This document shows, piece after piece, positions 8,083 to 16,955 of a stretch of DNA of 64,000 bases. The DNA lies in NCBI GenBank assembly GCA_963812195.1, contig CAWEUI010000023.1:124001-188000 (forward strand). The letters run 5' to 3'. Under the pieces are notes generated by a model. The model was not told the DNA's origin, ran no database searches, and was given only the letters and a program-made list of their open reading frames with translations. Both the position numbers and the translations under genes were made by a program. Source of the DNA: ZC4RG30 sp963812195 (lineage in GTDB: Bacteria > Pseudomonadota > Gammaproteobacteria > Steroidobacterales > Steroidobacteraceae). Within the stretch, counting starts at the first letter, position 1. Each line of letters starts with the position of its first letter.

Positions 8083-9167
8083 GTGTCAGTGAGTCAGGGT
8101 CGTCCGGTGGATGTGGCGATGCTTCGCCAGTTCGCGCCGCTGGATGGGTTGAAGAAGGAAAACCAGGCCGCCCTGGCCCGCAAGGTATTCGTCAAGGAAA
8201 TGGACTCCGGCCGCCTGCTGTTCAAACAGGGCGACCAGGACAAGCGGGTCATCTGGGTGGTCAGCGGCACGGTGGAGCTGCGCGAGGACGATCGCACCAT
8301 CGGCGTGATCCGCGGCGGCACACCCGAGGCACGCAACCCGATCACGACCAAGCCGCAACGCGAATTCTCGGCGCGCGCGATGGATTCGGTGGAGTACCTG
8401 TCGATCGACAGCGACCTGCTGGACGTGATGATCACCTGGGACCAGACCGGCACCTACGAGGTGGCCGACCTGCAGAACCAGTTCCAGAACGCCGAGGGCG
8501 ACGACTGGATGACCACGCTGCTGCAGAGCCGCGCCATGCAGCGCATTCCGCCCGCCAACATCCAGGCCATCTTCCTGCGCATGCAGCGCACGCGTACAAG
8601 GCCGGTGACGTGGTCATCAGCCAGGGCGCCGAGGGGGATTACTTCTACTGCATCGTCAGCGGCCGCTGCCTGGTAACCCGCGAAACACCACTGAACAAGG
8701 ACGGTATCCGGCTCGCCGAGCTGGGTGTCGGTGATACCTTCGGTGAGGAGGCGCTGATCTCCGAGGCCAAGCGCAATGCCACGGTGACCATGCTCACCGA
8801 TGGTGTGCTGATGCGCCTGGGCAAGTCCGACTTCCGTGAGCTGATGACCGAACCGCTGCAGCGCTGGGTCACGGCTTCCGAGGCCGAGGCCATGGTGATC
8901 ACCAAGGGCGCGGTGTGGCTCGACGTGCGCTTGCCGTCCGAATACCAGAACCTCGCGGTGGACGGCGCCATCAACGTGCCGCTGTACTTCATCCGCCTGA
9001 AGCTGTCCACGCTCGACAAGAACAAGCCCTACATCGTCTATTGCGATACCGGCCGGCGCAGCTCCGCCGCGGCGTTCATTCTGGTCGAGCGCGGCTTCGA
9101 CGCCTATGTGCTCAAGGGCGGGCTGTCCTCGATGGAGCGCGGCCTGACGCGCGGCACCGGCAGCTGA
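8083..9167 (+). CDS. Tandem cyclic-nucleotide-binding domains fused to rhodanese (one frameshift)
   Basis: About 361 residues after frame repair. Residues 20-140 form a cNMP-binding-like domain (LLFKQGDQDKRVIWVVSGTVEL). A second follows with AGDVVISQGAEGDYFYCIVSG and GDTFGEEALISEAKRNATVTM, where the GEEAL phosphate-binding cassette is well kept. The last 80 residues are a rhodanese domain with WLDVRLPSEY and the active-site Cys in IVYCDTGRRSS. It lacks a helix-turn-helix, so it is a ligand-binding or sulfur-handling protein rather than a Crp-type regulator. Near 8590-8594 one base seems missing, joining RMQRT to YKAGDVV. GTG 8083 follows AAGGAG by ten bases. It converges on pilZ with one base between. 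Confidence 0.8.
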
Positions 9168-9168
9168 A

Positions 9169-9541
9169 CTACATCGTGTGGGTCGGCTTCTCGCCGGCAA
9201 TGGCGCCGGCCAGGTAGTTCTCGATCCTGCTTCTGGGTCTGTCCGCGATCCTGCTCGCTGAACTGCACGCCGATACCCGCCGTGCGCTTGCCCTGCGCGC
9301 CGCGCGGCGTGAGCCAGATCACGCGCCCGGCCACCGGCAGTTTCTCGTCCTCGCCCATCAGGTTCAGCAGCATGAACACCTCGTCGCCGAGGTGATAATT
9401 GCTGTTGGTGGGAATGAACAGGCCGCCGTTCTTCACGAACGGCATGTAGGCCATGTACAGGGCGCTCTTGTCCTTGATCGTCAGGGTCAGCAGCCCTGGC
9501 TTGTTGATGCCGGAGCGTGAAGTCGAATCCTTGTGCGCCAT
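9169..9541 (-). CDS. pilZ: PilZ domain protein (one frameshift near the C-terminus)
   Basis: The first 100 residues follow the type IV pilus assembly protein PilZ: GLLTLTIKDKSALYMAYMPF, KNGGLFIPTNSNYHLGDEVFMLL, PVAGRVIWLTP and GIGVQFSEQDRG. In the family this protein works with the pilus ATPases, and the canonical orphan lacks the RxxxR c-di-GMP motif, as here. Near 9230-9235 one extra base shifts the frame. Reading across it gives RIENYLAGAIAGEKPTHTM and a TAG at 9169-9171, the usual PilZ ending, so the true gene stops beside and does not overlap the rhodanese fusion. It precedes no pilus genes here, but holB-pilZ is a common neighbour pair. Start ATG 9541. Confidence 0.87.
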
Positions 9542-9554
9542 GATCCTTCGAATC

Positions 9555-10514
9555 CTACCTGCTTTGCTCCGACACTGCGCTGCCCAGCGCCCATAACTGG
9601 CTTTCCACCGCCAGTGGCCGGTTCAGCGCCGCCCCGGCGAGCTGATGCCGCAATTCGCGCAGCGCGTCCAGCAGGCGTAATGCGGAGGGCATATTTATGT
9701 CGGCATTGGCCCCGTGTGACCGGGCACCAGCGCGCACTGCCAGCAACTCGACTGTGAGGTAGTTCTCAAAGCCGCGCAGCCGCAACGTCAGCTCGTCCCT
9801 GGCCCAGGCATCGGCGGTGCGAATCACGTCGATGCGGCCCTGCCGGGCCTCGGCCAGCACACGCCGGATGTCCTCGCGCACGGCCAGCACTTTCGGGACA
9901 TCGGCTTCCAGGGCTTCCAGTGGCGCAATGCCCAGCATTTCCAGCACGGCCGGCCAGTGCTCGCGCTGTGCGGGCTCTTGTTCGGTCAGCCACCGCAGGG
10001 CGGCTTCACGGTCGGGGACGGGGACAGCCAGTCGCTGGCAACGGCTGCGGATGGTGGCAGGCAGCAGCGACGGCGATGCGCTGAGCAGGACCAGATGTGC
10101 GTCGGCGCGCGGCTCCTCCAGTGTCTTGAGCAGCGCGTTGGACGCGTTGCGATTCAGCGCGTCGGCCGGATCCAGCACCACCACCGTGCCGCGTCCTTCG
10201 TAGCTGGACAGTGCCAGTTGCGCGGACAGTTCGCGAACCTGGGCAACGGAGATCTGACCGAGTCTGGATTCCGGGTCCGGACCGATAATCGAAAAGTCCG
10301 GATGCTCGCCGGCTGCAACGCGCCGGCAATGGCTGCACTTGCCGCATGGCGGGGCCGGGTCGGTGCAAAGCACGAGCTGCGCGAAGTGGCGGGCCAGAGC
10401 CTGTGCGCCTGTTCCGGCGGCAGCGTGGATCAACAACGCCGCCGGCAGGCGCCCGGCTTGATGTGCGGCGCCGAGCCGGGCTGCGGTGGCCTCGAGCCAG
10501 GGCAGCAGCTTCAC
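9555..10514 (-). CDS. holB: DNA polymerase III subunit delta prime
   Basis: The 319-residue clamp-loader subunit. The nucleotide-fold N-terminus has a degenerate P-loop (HAAAGTGAQAL, no GKT/S), as expected for delta prime. Four cysteines at 50, 57, 60 and 63 (CGKCSHC) form the zinc module. The family stretches GRGTVVVLDPADALNRNASNALLKTLEEP and LPATIRSRC (SRC motif) follow. The protein helps load the beta clamp on DNA in the replisome. It lies downstream of tmk with a four-base overlap (start 10514, tmk stop 10511) and upstream of pilZ, the usual gammaproteobacterial order. Confidence 0.95.
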   Translation of the reverse strand: MKLLPWLEATAARLGAAHQAGRLPAALLIHAAAGTGAQALARHFAQLVLCTDPAPPCGKCSHCRRVAAGEHPDFSIIGPDPESRLGQISVAQVRELSAQLALSSYEGRGTVVVLDPADALNRNASNALLKTLEEPRADAHLVLLSASPSLLPATIRSRCQRLAVPVPDREAALRWLTEQEPAQREHWPAVLEMLGIAPLEALEADVPKVLAVREDIRRVLAEARQGRIDVIRTADAWARDELTLRLRGFENYLTVELLAVRAGARSHGANADINMPSALRLLDALRELRHQLAGAALNRPLAVESQLWALGSAVSEQSR

Positions 10515-11131
10515 AGTGCCTCCAGCAGGCGCAGTGCGTCGCTCAGCAGTTCGGTGGGAGTGCGTGTGGCATCCAGCACGTGGAAGCGCCGGGGTTCGCG
10601 CCGCGCCAGATCCAGGTAGCCGGCGCGCACCCGCGTGAAAAACCCGAGCGCTTCGTCCTCGAAGCGATCGCCCGCCGGATGACGCTGTCGGGCGCGCTGC
10701 AGACCCAGCTGCGGATCAAGATCCAGCAACAGGGTCAGCTCCGGCGCCAGTCCCGGATGCGCGATCCCGGCCAGCGCTTCGATGGTTGCCGGCGCAATGC
10801 CGCGGCCGGCGCCCTGGTAGGCGCGCGTGGCATCCGTGAAGCGATCGCACAGCACCCACTCGCCGCGCGCCAGTGCCGGCTCGATGCGCTGTGCAACATG
10901 CGCGGCCCGCGCCGCGAACATCAGCAGCAGCTCGGTGGTGGCGGGCATGCCCTCTTCGCGCCGGCTCAGGGCCACCCCGCGGATCTCCTCGGCCAGTGGC
11001 GTGCCGCCCGGTTCACGCGTGGCGCAAACGGCCTGGCCGCGCGCCGCCAGTGCCGCCGCCAGCTCGCGTTGCAGGCTGGACTTGCCGGCGCCCTCGATGC
11101 CCTCCAGCGTGATGAAGCGGCCGCGCGTCAT
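10511..11131 (-). CDS. tmk: Thymidylate kinase
   Basis: A 206-residue kinase that phosphorylates dTMP to dTDP. The P-loop LEGIEGAGKSS is at residues 9-19, followed by TREPGGTPLAEEIR, the DR motif in VLCDRFTDAT and a LID region around AYQGAGRG. The frame stays open well upstream inside mltG, but ATG 11131 overlaps the mltG stop as ATGA and precedes the conserved FITLEG strand, so it is the start. The mltG-tmk-holB order is conserved in this bacterial class. Nothing is missing. Confidence 0.96.
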   Translation of the reverse strand: MTRGRFITLEGIEGAGKSSLQRELAAALAARGQAVCATREPGGTPLAEEIRGVALSRREEGMPATTELLLMFAARAAHVAQRIEPALARGEWVLCDRFTDATRAYQGAGRGIAPATIEALAGIAHPGLAPELTLLLDLDPQLGLQRARQRHPAGDRFEDEALGFFTRVRAGYLDLARREPRRFHVLDATRTPTELLSDALRLLEAL

Positions 11132-12234
11132 GGGTTCTTGCCGCTGGCCCCGGGCGCGTCCGCCTTTTCGGCCCGGGCCTGCTGCTCCACCAGCGAGTTC
11201 GTGCGCAGGCGCTGCAGGTAGCGTCGCAGCGCCCTGGTGTGTTCGGCGTAGGTGGCCGAGAAGTAGTGACCGCCGCTGCCGTCGCCGATCGCCACGAAGT
11301 ACAGCGCGTCCGTCTTCTCCGGATTCACCGCGGCGATGATGGCTTCGCGACCCGGCAGCGCAATGGGCGTCGGTGGCAAGCCCTTGCGCGTGTAGGTGTT
11401 GTAGGGCGTGTCGGTGGTCAGGTCGCGCTTGTGGATGTTGCCGTCGTAGTGATCGCGGATGCCGTAGATGACCGTGGGGTCGGACTGCAGGCGCATGCCC
11501 TTGCGCAAGCGGTTGATGTACACGCCGGCCACGCGCGTGCGCTCGCTGGCCAGCCCGGTTTCCTTCTCGATGATCGAAGCCAGCGTCAGTGCCTCGGCCG
11601 CAGATTGCAGCGGCAGGCCGGTCTGGCGCGAATCCCATGCCGCCTCGAGGTTCTTCGCCTGTGCCTCGTAGGCCATGCGCAGGATCTGCATGTCGGTGGT
11701 CGCCTCCGGCGCATAGGAGTAGGTATCCGGCGCGAACCTGCCTTCGGCGGCGACACCCGGCGCACCCAGCTCGTTCATGATCTGCGCGTCACTGAGCCCG
11801 GTCGTGGTCTGGCGCAGGTCCGGCAGGCTGGCCAGCAGCTTGCGCATCTGCTCGAAGGTCCAGCCCTCGATGACGGTGAGCTGCTCCATGACCACCCTGC
11901 CCTCGACCAGCTGCTGCAGGATTTCCAGCGGCGTGTGACCGGGCTCGATGCGGTAGCGGCCGGCCTGCACGCCGCGCCCGCCCAGCGGATCCGGCTTGCT
12001 GAAGCGCAGATACCACTCCAGGTGACGGGCGTTGGTGATGAGCTGGTGCTGCTGCAGCAGATGCAGCGCGCCGCGCAGGCTGGTGCCCTGGGGGATCAGC
12101 AATTCCTGCGTGGTGGTGGCCGGACCCGGCTCGCTGGCTGCGCTCGTGGCCGCCTGCCTGGCCCACCATGCGCCGCCCGCCGCACCCAGCACGACCAGAA
12201 GCACCAGTCCCGCCAGCACCCGCCTAGTCGTCAA
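11128..12234 (-). CDS. mltG: Endolytic transglycosylase MltG (YceG-like)
   Basis: About 368 residues. An N-terminal membrane helix (VLAGLVLLVVLGAAGGAW) anchors it in the inner membrane with a periplasmic domain. That domain begins with a LysM-like module (LIPQGTSLRGALHLLQQHQLI) and ends with the YceG catalytic core: LASIIEKETG, where the Glu is catalytic, then RVAGVYINRLRKGMRLQSDPTVIYG and PYNTYTRKGLPPTPI. It cleaves nascent glycan strands and acts as a terminase of peptidoglycan synthesis. I chose TTG 12234, which overlaps the pabC stop by 11 bases and directly precedes the positively charged start of the helix. A GTG four codons later is an alternative. Confidence 0.92.
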   Translation of the reverse strand: MTTRRVLAGLVLLVVLGAAGGAWWARQAATSAASEPGPATTTQELLIPQGTSLRGALHLLQQHQLITNARHLEWYLRFSKPDPLGGRGVQAGRYRIEPGHTPLEILQQLVEGRVVMEQLTVIEGWTFEQMRKLLASLPDLRQTTTGLSDAQIMNELGAPGVAAEGRFAPDTYSYAPEATTDMQILRMAYEAQAKNLEAAWDSRQTGLPLQSAAEALTLASIIEKETGLASERTRVAGVYINRLRKGMRLQSDPTVIYGIRDHYDGNIHKRDLTTDTPYNTYTRKGLPPTPIALPGREAIIAAVNPEKTDALYFVAIGDGSGGHYFSATYAEHTRALRRYLQRLRTNSLVEQQARAEKADAPGASGKNP

Positions 12235-13045
12235 GGCGGGCCACCGTTGCGGCAAGATCCAGCAGCCGCGGGTCGCGCGCCAGACGACGGCCGTCCAGCT
12301 CGTCGACGGCCAGCAATCCCATCCGGGCATTGCTCAGCGCCATGGCCCCGGCCCGCTCCAGCACCTCGAAAGGCAACTCGGCAATGCGCACGGCAACACC
12401 GGCGCGTCGTGCCTCGCGCAGCACCGCCGCGCGCGCCACGCCCGCCACGCCACAGCGTTCGAGCGCCGGGGTCACCAGTTCTCCATCCAGTTCCAGAAAC
12501 ACATTGCTCATGGTGCCCGAGACCAGCAATCCGGAGCTACTGGCCAGTAGACCTTCCAGCGCATTGCTGCCGAGCAGCTCCTGCCGTGCCAGTACCTGCT
12601 CCAACCGGTTGCAGTGCTTCAGGCCCGCCAGGGCCGGGTTCTCGCCCAGCCGCATGCGCAAGCTCTGGACCCGGCGCGGTGCCGGCGGGCTGGCCACGTC
12701 CGCTGCGCTGAACACGGCAAGGATCAGGCGGGCCTGCTCCCGGCCCGAAGGTGTGTAGCCACGCGCCAGCGCGCTGCCCCGCGTCACCTGCAGCCGCAGC
12801 AGCGCCTGGTCATGGCCGCCTGCGACGGCGCACACCTGCTGCCAGACGGCGGCCTGGTCCGCGGCAATGGCAAGGCGTCGGCAGCCCTCGGCAAGGCGCG
12901 CGCGATGCAGTGCCTGGAAACGAACCTGGCCGTTTCTGACCAGCATGGTCTCGAACAGGCCGTCGCCGTACTGCAGCCCGCGATCCAGGGGCCAGTCGGC
13001 CTCGCAGCGCTCGCCGTCCACCAGCAGTTCGAGCAGGCCGTGCAT
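12224..13045 (-). CDS. pabC: Aminodeoxychorismate lyase
   Basis: A 273-residue fold-type IV PLP enzyme that turns 4-amino-4-deoxychorismate into p-aminobenzoate for folate. It starts with LLVDGE, then RGLQYGDGLFETM as in PabC and branched-chain aminotransferases. The PLP-binding lysine is in LAGLKHCNRLEQVLAR, and the cofactor phosphate loop is SSSGLLVSGTMSNVF. Its ATG shares one base with the pabB stop (TGATG), so the two are translationally coupled. It is followed by mltG, the usual pabC-mltG-tmk-holB order. Confidence 0.93.
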   Translation of the reverse strand: MHGLLELLVDGERCEADWPLDRGLQYGDGLFETMLVRNGQVRFQALHRARLAEGCRRLAIAADQAAVWQQVCAVAGGHDQALLRLQVTRGSALARGYTPSGREQARLILAVFSAADVASPPAPRRVQSLRMRLGENPALAGLKHCNRLEQVLARQELLGSNALEGLLASSSGLLVSGTMSNVFLELDGELVTPALERCGVAGVARAAVLREARRAGVAVRIAELPFEVLERAGAMALSNARMGLLAVDELDGRRLARDPRLLDLAATVARLDD

Positions 13046-14428
13046 CAGGCCAGCGCCAGTACCATGCCGCGCGCCTTGGCGCGGGACTCGGCCAGTTCGC
13101 GGCGCGGATCCGAATCGGCCACGATGCCCGCGCCGGCCCGGAATTCGAGCTGCTGCCCGCAGATGGACATGGTGCGGATCAGGATGTTGAAGTCGGCCGA
13201 GCCGTCGTGGTTGAGGTAACCCAGGCTGCCCGTATACGGACCGCGTGGTTCGTTTTCCAGCTCGGCAATGATCTGCATGCAGCGCACCTTCGGCACGCCG
13301 GTGATGGTCCCGCCCGGAAACACCGCACGCAATGCCTCCACCGGCGATACGCCGCTGCGCAGTTCACCGGTCACGTTGGAAACGATGTGATGCACGTGGG
13401 CGTAGGTCTCCACGGCCATGTATTCATCCACCCGCACGCTGCCCGCGGTGGCGACGCGGCCCAGGTCGTTGCGCGCCAGATCGATCAGCATGATGTGCTC
13501 GGCCCGCTCCTTCGGATGTGCCACCAGCTCGGCGGCCAGCTCGCGATCCTCGCCGGCCGTCGTGCCGCGCGGATAGGTGCCGGCGATCGGCCGTGTATCG
13601 AGTCGGCGCCCGCGCACGCGCAGCAGCCGTTCCGGCGAGGACGAGAGTACCCGGAACTGCCCGAACTGGGCGAAGGCCGCAAATGGTGCCGGATTGGTGC
13701 TGCGCAGGCGCTGGTACAGCGCCGCGGCAGGCAGTTGCGGCGGCAGCTCGGCGCGCCAGGCGCGCGACAGGTTCGCCTGGTAGATGTCGCCGGCCCGGAT
13801 GTATTCCTGGGCGCGCACCACACGTTGCAGATACGCCTCCGGCGCCTCTTCCTGCACATTCACCTGGACGACGGCCGGGCTGTCAGTGGAGCGCGCGGCC
13901 CGCGCCACATCGGCCAGGATGGCGGCGCGCTCCTGCGCGCTGACCGATGGCTCGCACACCAGATAACCGCGGCCATCCGCGTGGCGCACCAGCGCGGCCG
14001 GTACCCGCAGTGCCACGGCCACGGGCCTGGCATCGGCAAGGCTTGCGCGGGGCCAGAACGGACGCAGCGCCGGTTCGACCTCCAGCGCCAGTTCGTAGCC
14101 CAGATACACGAACCAGCCGCCGCCGAAGGCTTGATCCGCAGGGCACGGCGCGGCGCCGGCGGCGGCCACGTGCCAGTGCGCATCCAGTGCGTTGAGGAAT
14201 CCCTGCGCATCGATGGCGGGCAGCTCGCCGGACTGGTGCACGATCTGCGCGCGAGTCCAGCCACAGACAGCCGCGCGGCAGGGCCGCCAGCAACGAGTTG
14301 CGCGACAGCGCGCCATCGGCCGCGCTGTCGAGCAGCACCGGATAGCGTTCGGGATCTGCCGCGGCCAGCTTCAGCAGCAGGCCGGGCGGCAGTTCAAGTG
14401 GCTGGATATGCAGCGCTGGCGCGGACAT
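13045..14428 (-). CDS. pabB: Aminodeoxychorismate synthase component I (one frameshift)
   Basis: A chorismate-binding enzyme of about 460 residues, adding ammonia to chorismate to make aminodeoxychorismate. The C-terminal core is complete: YQANLSRAWRAELP, SSSPERLLRVRG, TRPIAGTYPRG, HIMLIDLARNDLGRV and GGTITGVPKVRCMQII, ending with YLNHDGSADFNILIRT. The PIAGT sequence is the PabB form rather than the TrpE form. The N-terminal 55 residues (from ATG 14428, with LLAALPRGCLWLDSRA) are in another frame. One indel near 14246-14256 joins them to QIVHQSGELPAIDAQ. It is separated from fabF by only 21 bases and is the first gene of the pabB-pabC-mltG-tmk-holB series. Confidence 0.88.
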
Positions 14429-14449
14429 GGCGCCCCGCGAGGATGGCGC

Positions 14450-15697
14450 TCAGCCCGTGAAGCGCTTCAGCGCCAGCGTGCCGTTGGTGCCGCCGAAGCC
14501 GAAGGAGTTGGACAGCGCGGCATCGATGCGCATCTGGCGCGCGCTCAGGGGTACGTAGTCCAGGTCGCAGCCCTCACCGGGGTTGTGCAGATTCATGGTC
14601 GGCGGAGCGACCTGATCGCGGATCGCCAGCGTGCTGAATATGGCCTCGACGACCCCGGCCGCACCCAGCAGGTGACCGGTCACGGACTTGGTCGAACTGA
14701 TCGCCACCCGCGGCGCGGCCTCGCCCAGCGCGCCCTTGATCGCCGTGGTCTCGGCCACATCGCCCAGCTGCGTGGAAGTGGCATGTGCGTTCACGTACTG
14801 GATGTCGGCGGGATTGAGCGCCGCGTCGCGCATGGCCGCCTGCATGGCGCGGCAGGCGCCGTTGCCGTCCTCGGGTGGCGCGGTGATGTGATAGGCGTCG
14901 CCACTCATGCCGAAGCCGGCCACTTCGGCGTAGATGCGGGCGCCGCGGCGCTTGGCATGCTCCAGCTCCTCCAGCACCATTCCGCCACCACCATCGCCCA
15001 GAACGAAGCCGTCGCGGTCGCGATCCCACGGACGGCTGGCTTCCTGCGGCGCATCGTTGCGCGTCGACAGCGCCTTGGCCTGACCGAAGCCGCCGACACC
15101 CATGATCGTCGTGGCGAACTCCGCGCCGCCGGCCAGGACGACGTCGGCATCGCCGTACTGGATGGTGCGCATCGCGATGCCGATCGCATGCGTGGAGGTG
15201 GTACAGGCGGTGACCACGCCGAGGTTCGGTCCACGCAGTCCGAAGCGGATCGACAGGTGCCCGGAGATCATGTTGATGATCGAGGCGGGCACGAAGAATG
15301 GGGAAATCTTGCGGGGACTGTTGGCCGAGTGGTAGGCGTCGTACTCGTCCTGGATGGTCTGCAGTCCGCCGATGCCGGAACCCGTGACCACGCCGGCCCG
15401 GTCCAGATCGATCTTGTTCGCGTCCAGCCCGGAGTCGGCCATCGCCTCGATGCCTGCCGCAATGCCGTAGTGCATGAACCTGTCCATGCGCCGGGCTTCC
15501 TTGGCAGTCAGGTACTTCTCCAGCTCGAATCCCTGCACCGCACCGCCGAACTTGCAGGGAAATTCGCTGACGTCGAAGCGCGTGATGGGCCCGATGCCGC
15601 TGACGCCCTTGACGACATTGTCCCAGGCGCTGTCTACAGTGCTGCCGACCGGGGAGATGATCCCCAGTCCGGTAACGACTACGCGACGCTTGCTCAA
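14450..15697 (-). CDS. fabF: 3-oxoacyl-[acyl-carrier-protein] synthase II
   Basis: About 415 residues with the full KAS II triad: Cys in VTACTTSTHAIG, His in VNAHATSTQLGD and His in KSVTGHLLGAAG. It condenses malonyl-ACP with growing acyl-ACP in fatty-acid elongation. TTG 15697 gives the standard N-terminus SKRRVVVTGLGIISPVG and sits eight bases after GGAG. The frame continues upstream to 15772 without family similarity. It follows acpP by 97 bases, as in many proteobacteria, and is upstream of pabB. Confidence 0.96.
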   Translation of the reverse strand: MSKRRVVVTGLGIISPVGSTVDSAWDNVVKGVSGIGPITRFDVSEFPCKFGGAVQGFELEKYLTAKEARRMDRFMHYGIAAGIEAMADSGLDANKIDLDRAGVVTGSGIGGLQTIQDEYDAYHSANSPRKISPFFVPASIINMISGHLSIRFGLRGPNLGVVTACTTSTHAIGIAMRTIQYGDADVVLAGGAEFATTIMGVGGFGQAKALSTRNDAPQEASRPWDRDRDGFVLGDGGGGMVLEELEHAKRRGARIYAEVAGFGMSGDAYHITAPPEDGNGACRAMQAAMRDAALNPADIQYVNAHATSTQLGDVAETTAIKGALGEAAPRVAISSTKSVTGHLLGAAGVVEAIFSTLAIRDQVAPPTMNLHNPGEGCDLDYVPLSARQMRIDAALSNSFGFGGTNGTLALKRFTG

Positions 15698-15794
15698 ATG
15701 GCCAGCTCCGGAAAGGTTGAAGAAACAAGGTGCCGGTCGACCCGGCGGGCGCGCGGCGGTGACCCGCCGCACGCCTGGACTGACAGGCAGTGGA

Positions 15795-16037
15795 TCAGGC
15801 CTTGGCGCGCCGATCGTTGATGTAGGTGATTGCCTGCTGGACGGTGGTGATCTTTTCAGCCTCCTCGTCCGGAATCTCGATCTCGAACTCCTCCTCGAGG
15901 GCCATCACCAGTTCGACCGTATCCAGCGAGTCAGCGCCGAGGTCATCGACGAATGACGCGTCGCTCGTCACCTGCTCGGCCTTGACGCCCAGCTGCTCGG
16001 CAACGATGGCTTTGACTTGGCTTTCGACGCTGCTCAT
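15795..16037 (-). CDS. acpP: Acyl carrier protein
   Basis: An 80-residue acidic helical protein with the phosphopantetheine attachment site in DDLGADSLDTVELVM (Ser37). It carries acyl intermediates in fatty-acid synthesis. Length and sequence are typical of AcpP (SDASFVDDLG, IPDEEAEKITTV). It has a 174-base upstream region, the longest inside the fab block, with a -10-like TACAAT 64 bases before the ATG and a GAGG ribosome binding site, so it probably has its own strong promoter. Confidence 0.98.
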   Translation of the reverse strand: MSSVESQVKAIVAEQLGVKAEQVTSDASFVDDLGADSLDTVELVMALEEEFEIEIPDEEAEKITTVQQAITYINDRRAKA

Positions 16038-16100
16038 CTGTGTTTAATCCTCACGTTATTTACGTTCTGGCCCCTAAAGCGCGGGGCGGATGGGGCGCGT

Positions 16101-16106
16101 ATTGTA
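16101..16106 (-). promoter_or_regulatory. Putative -10 element (TACAAT) upstream of acpP
   Basis: Read on the minus strand the hexamer is TACAAT, one base off the sigma-70 consensus, and would give an acpP leader of about 57 bases. The -35 position (TAGCAT at 17-bp spacing) is poor, so the assignment is tentative. Confidence 0.4.
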
Positions 16107-16211
16107 GGGGAACCGGGGTGTCCATGCTACAGAATTTCCTCGTCCCCTCGATCTACAAGTTGTTGTTTTTACTGTACTAATGACGCGGACCGCCGCAAAG
16201 CACAAGACCCC

Positions 16212-16955
16212 TCAGGGCATCAGCATGCCGCCGTTGACCGACAGGGTCTGGCCGGTGACGTAGGCGGCTTGCGGGGACGCCAGGAAGGCCACCGCGGCGG
16301 CGATTTCCTCAGGCTTTCCGAGACGGCCCGCCGGGATCTGCCCCAGCAGCGCTGTCTTCTGCGCCTCGGGCAGCCCGCGCGTCATGTCGGTGTCGATGAA
16401 GCCGGGGGCAACGGCGTTGACCGTGATGTTGCGTGAAGCCAACTCCCGCGCCAGGGACTTGGTGAGCCCGATGACTCCGGCCTTGGCCGCGGCATAGTTC
16501 ACCTGCCCGGCATTGCCCATCTGCCCGACCACCGAAGTGATGTTGATGATGCGTCCCTTGCGGTTCTTCATCATGTGCCGCGCGCAGGCCTTGCAGATGC
16601 GGAAGTTGGCCGACAGGTTGGTATCGATGACCTCGGCCCATTCCTCTTCGCGCATCCGCAGCAACAGCGTGTCACGGGTAATGGCGGCGTTGTTGACCAG
16701 GATGGACGGCATGTCGCCGGCGGCATCCAGCCGCGCGATCAGCTCATCCAGCGATCCCGGTGCGCCGACGTTCAGCACCTCGCCGCGCCCACCCTGTGCG
16801 GCCAGCGCGGCGCTGATCCGGCCGGCGCCATCCGCGCTGGTGGCCGTGCCGATCACCTTGGCGCCGTCGGCGGCCAGGCGCTGGGCAATGGCCTGGCCGA
16901 TGCCACGCGATGCGCCGGTGACCAGTGCCACCTCGCCCTGCAAAGACTCACTCAT
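16212..16955 (-). CDS. fabG: 3-oxoacyl-[acyl-carrier-protein] reductase
   Basis: A 247-residue SDR that reduces 3-oxoacyl-ACP with NADPH. It shows TGASRGIG (13-20), NNAAITRD (88-95), Ser141 in INITSVVG, and Tyr154/Lys158 in YAAAK. AVAPGFIDTDMT and the C-terminal YVTGQTLSVNGGMLMP are characteristic of FabG. ATG 16955 overlaps the fabD stop (ATGA), so the pair is coupled. An upstream extension of the frame to 17096 lies inside fabD and is not used. Confidence 0.97.
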   Translation of the reverse strand: MSESLQGEVALVTGASRGIGQAIAQRLAADGAKVIGTATSADGAGRISAALAAQGGRGEVLNVGAPGSLDELIARLDAAGDMPSILVNNAAITRDTLLLRMREEEWAEVIDTNLSANFRICKACARHMMKNRKGRIINITSVVGQMGNAGQVNYAAAKAGVIGLTKSLARELASRNITVNAVAPGFIDTDMTRGLPEAQKTALLGQIPAGRLGKPEEIAAAVAFLASPQAAYVTGQTLSVNGGMLMP

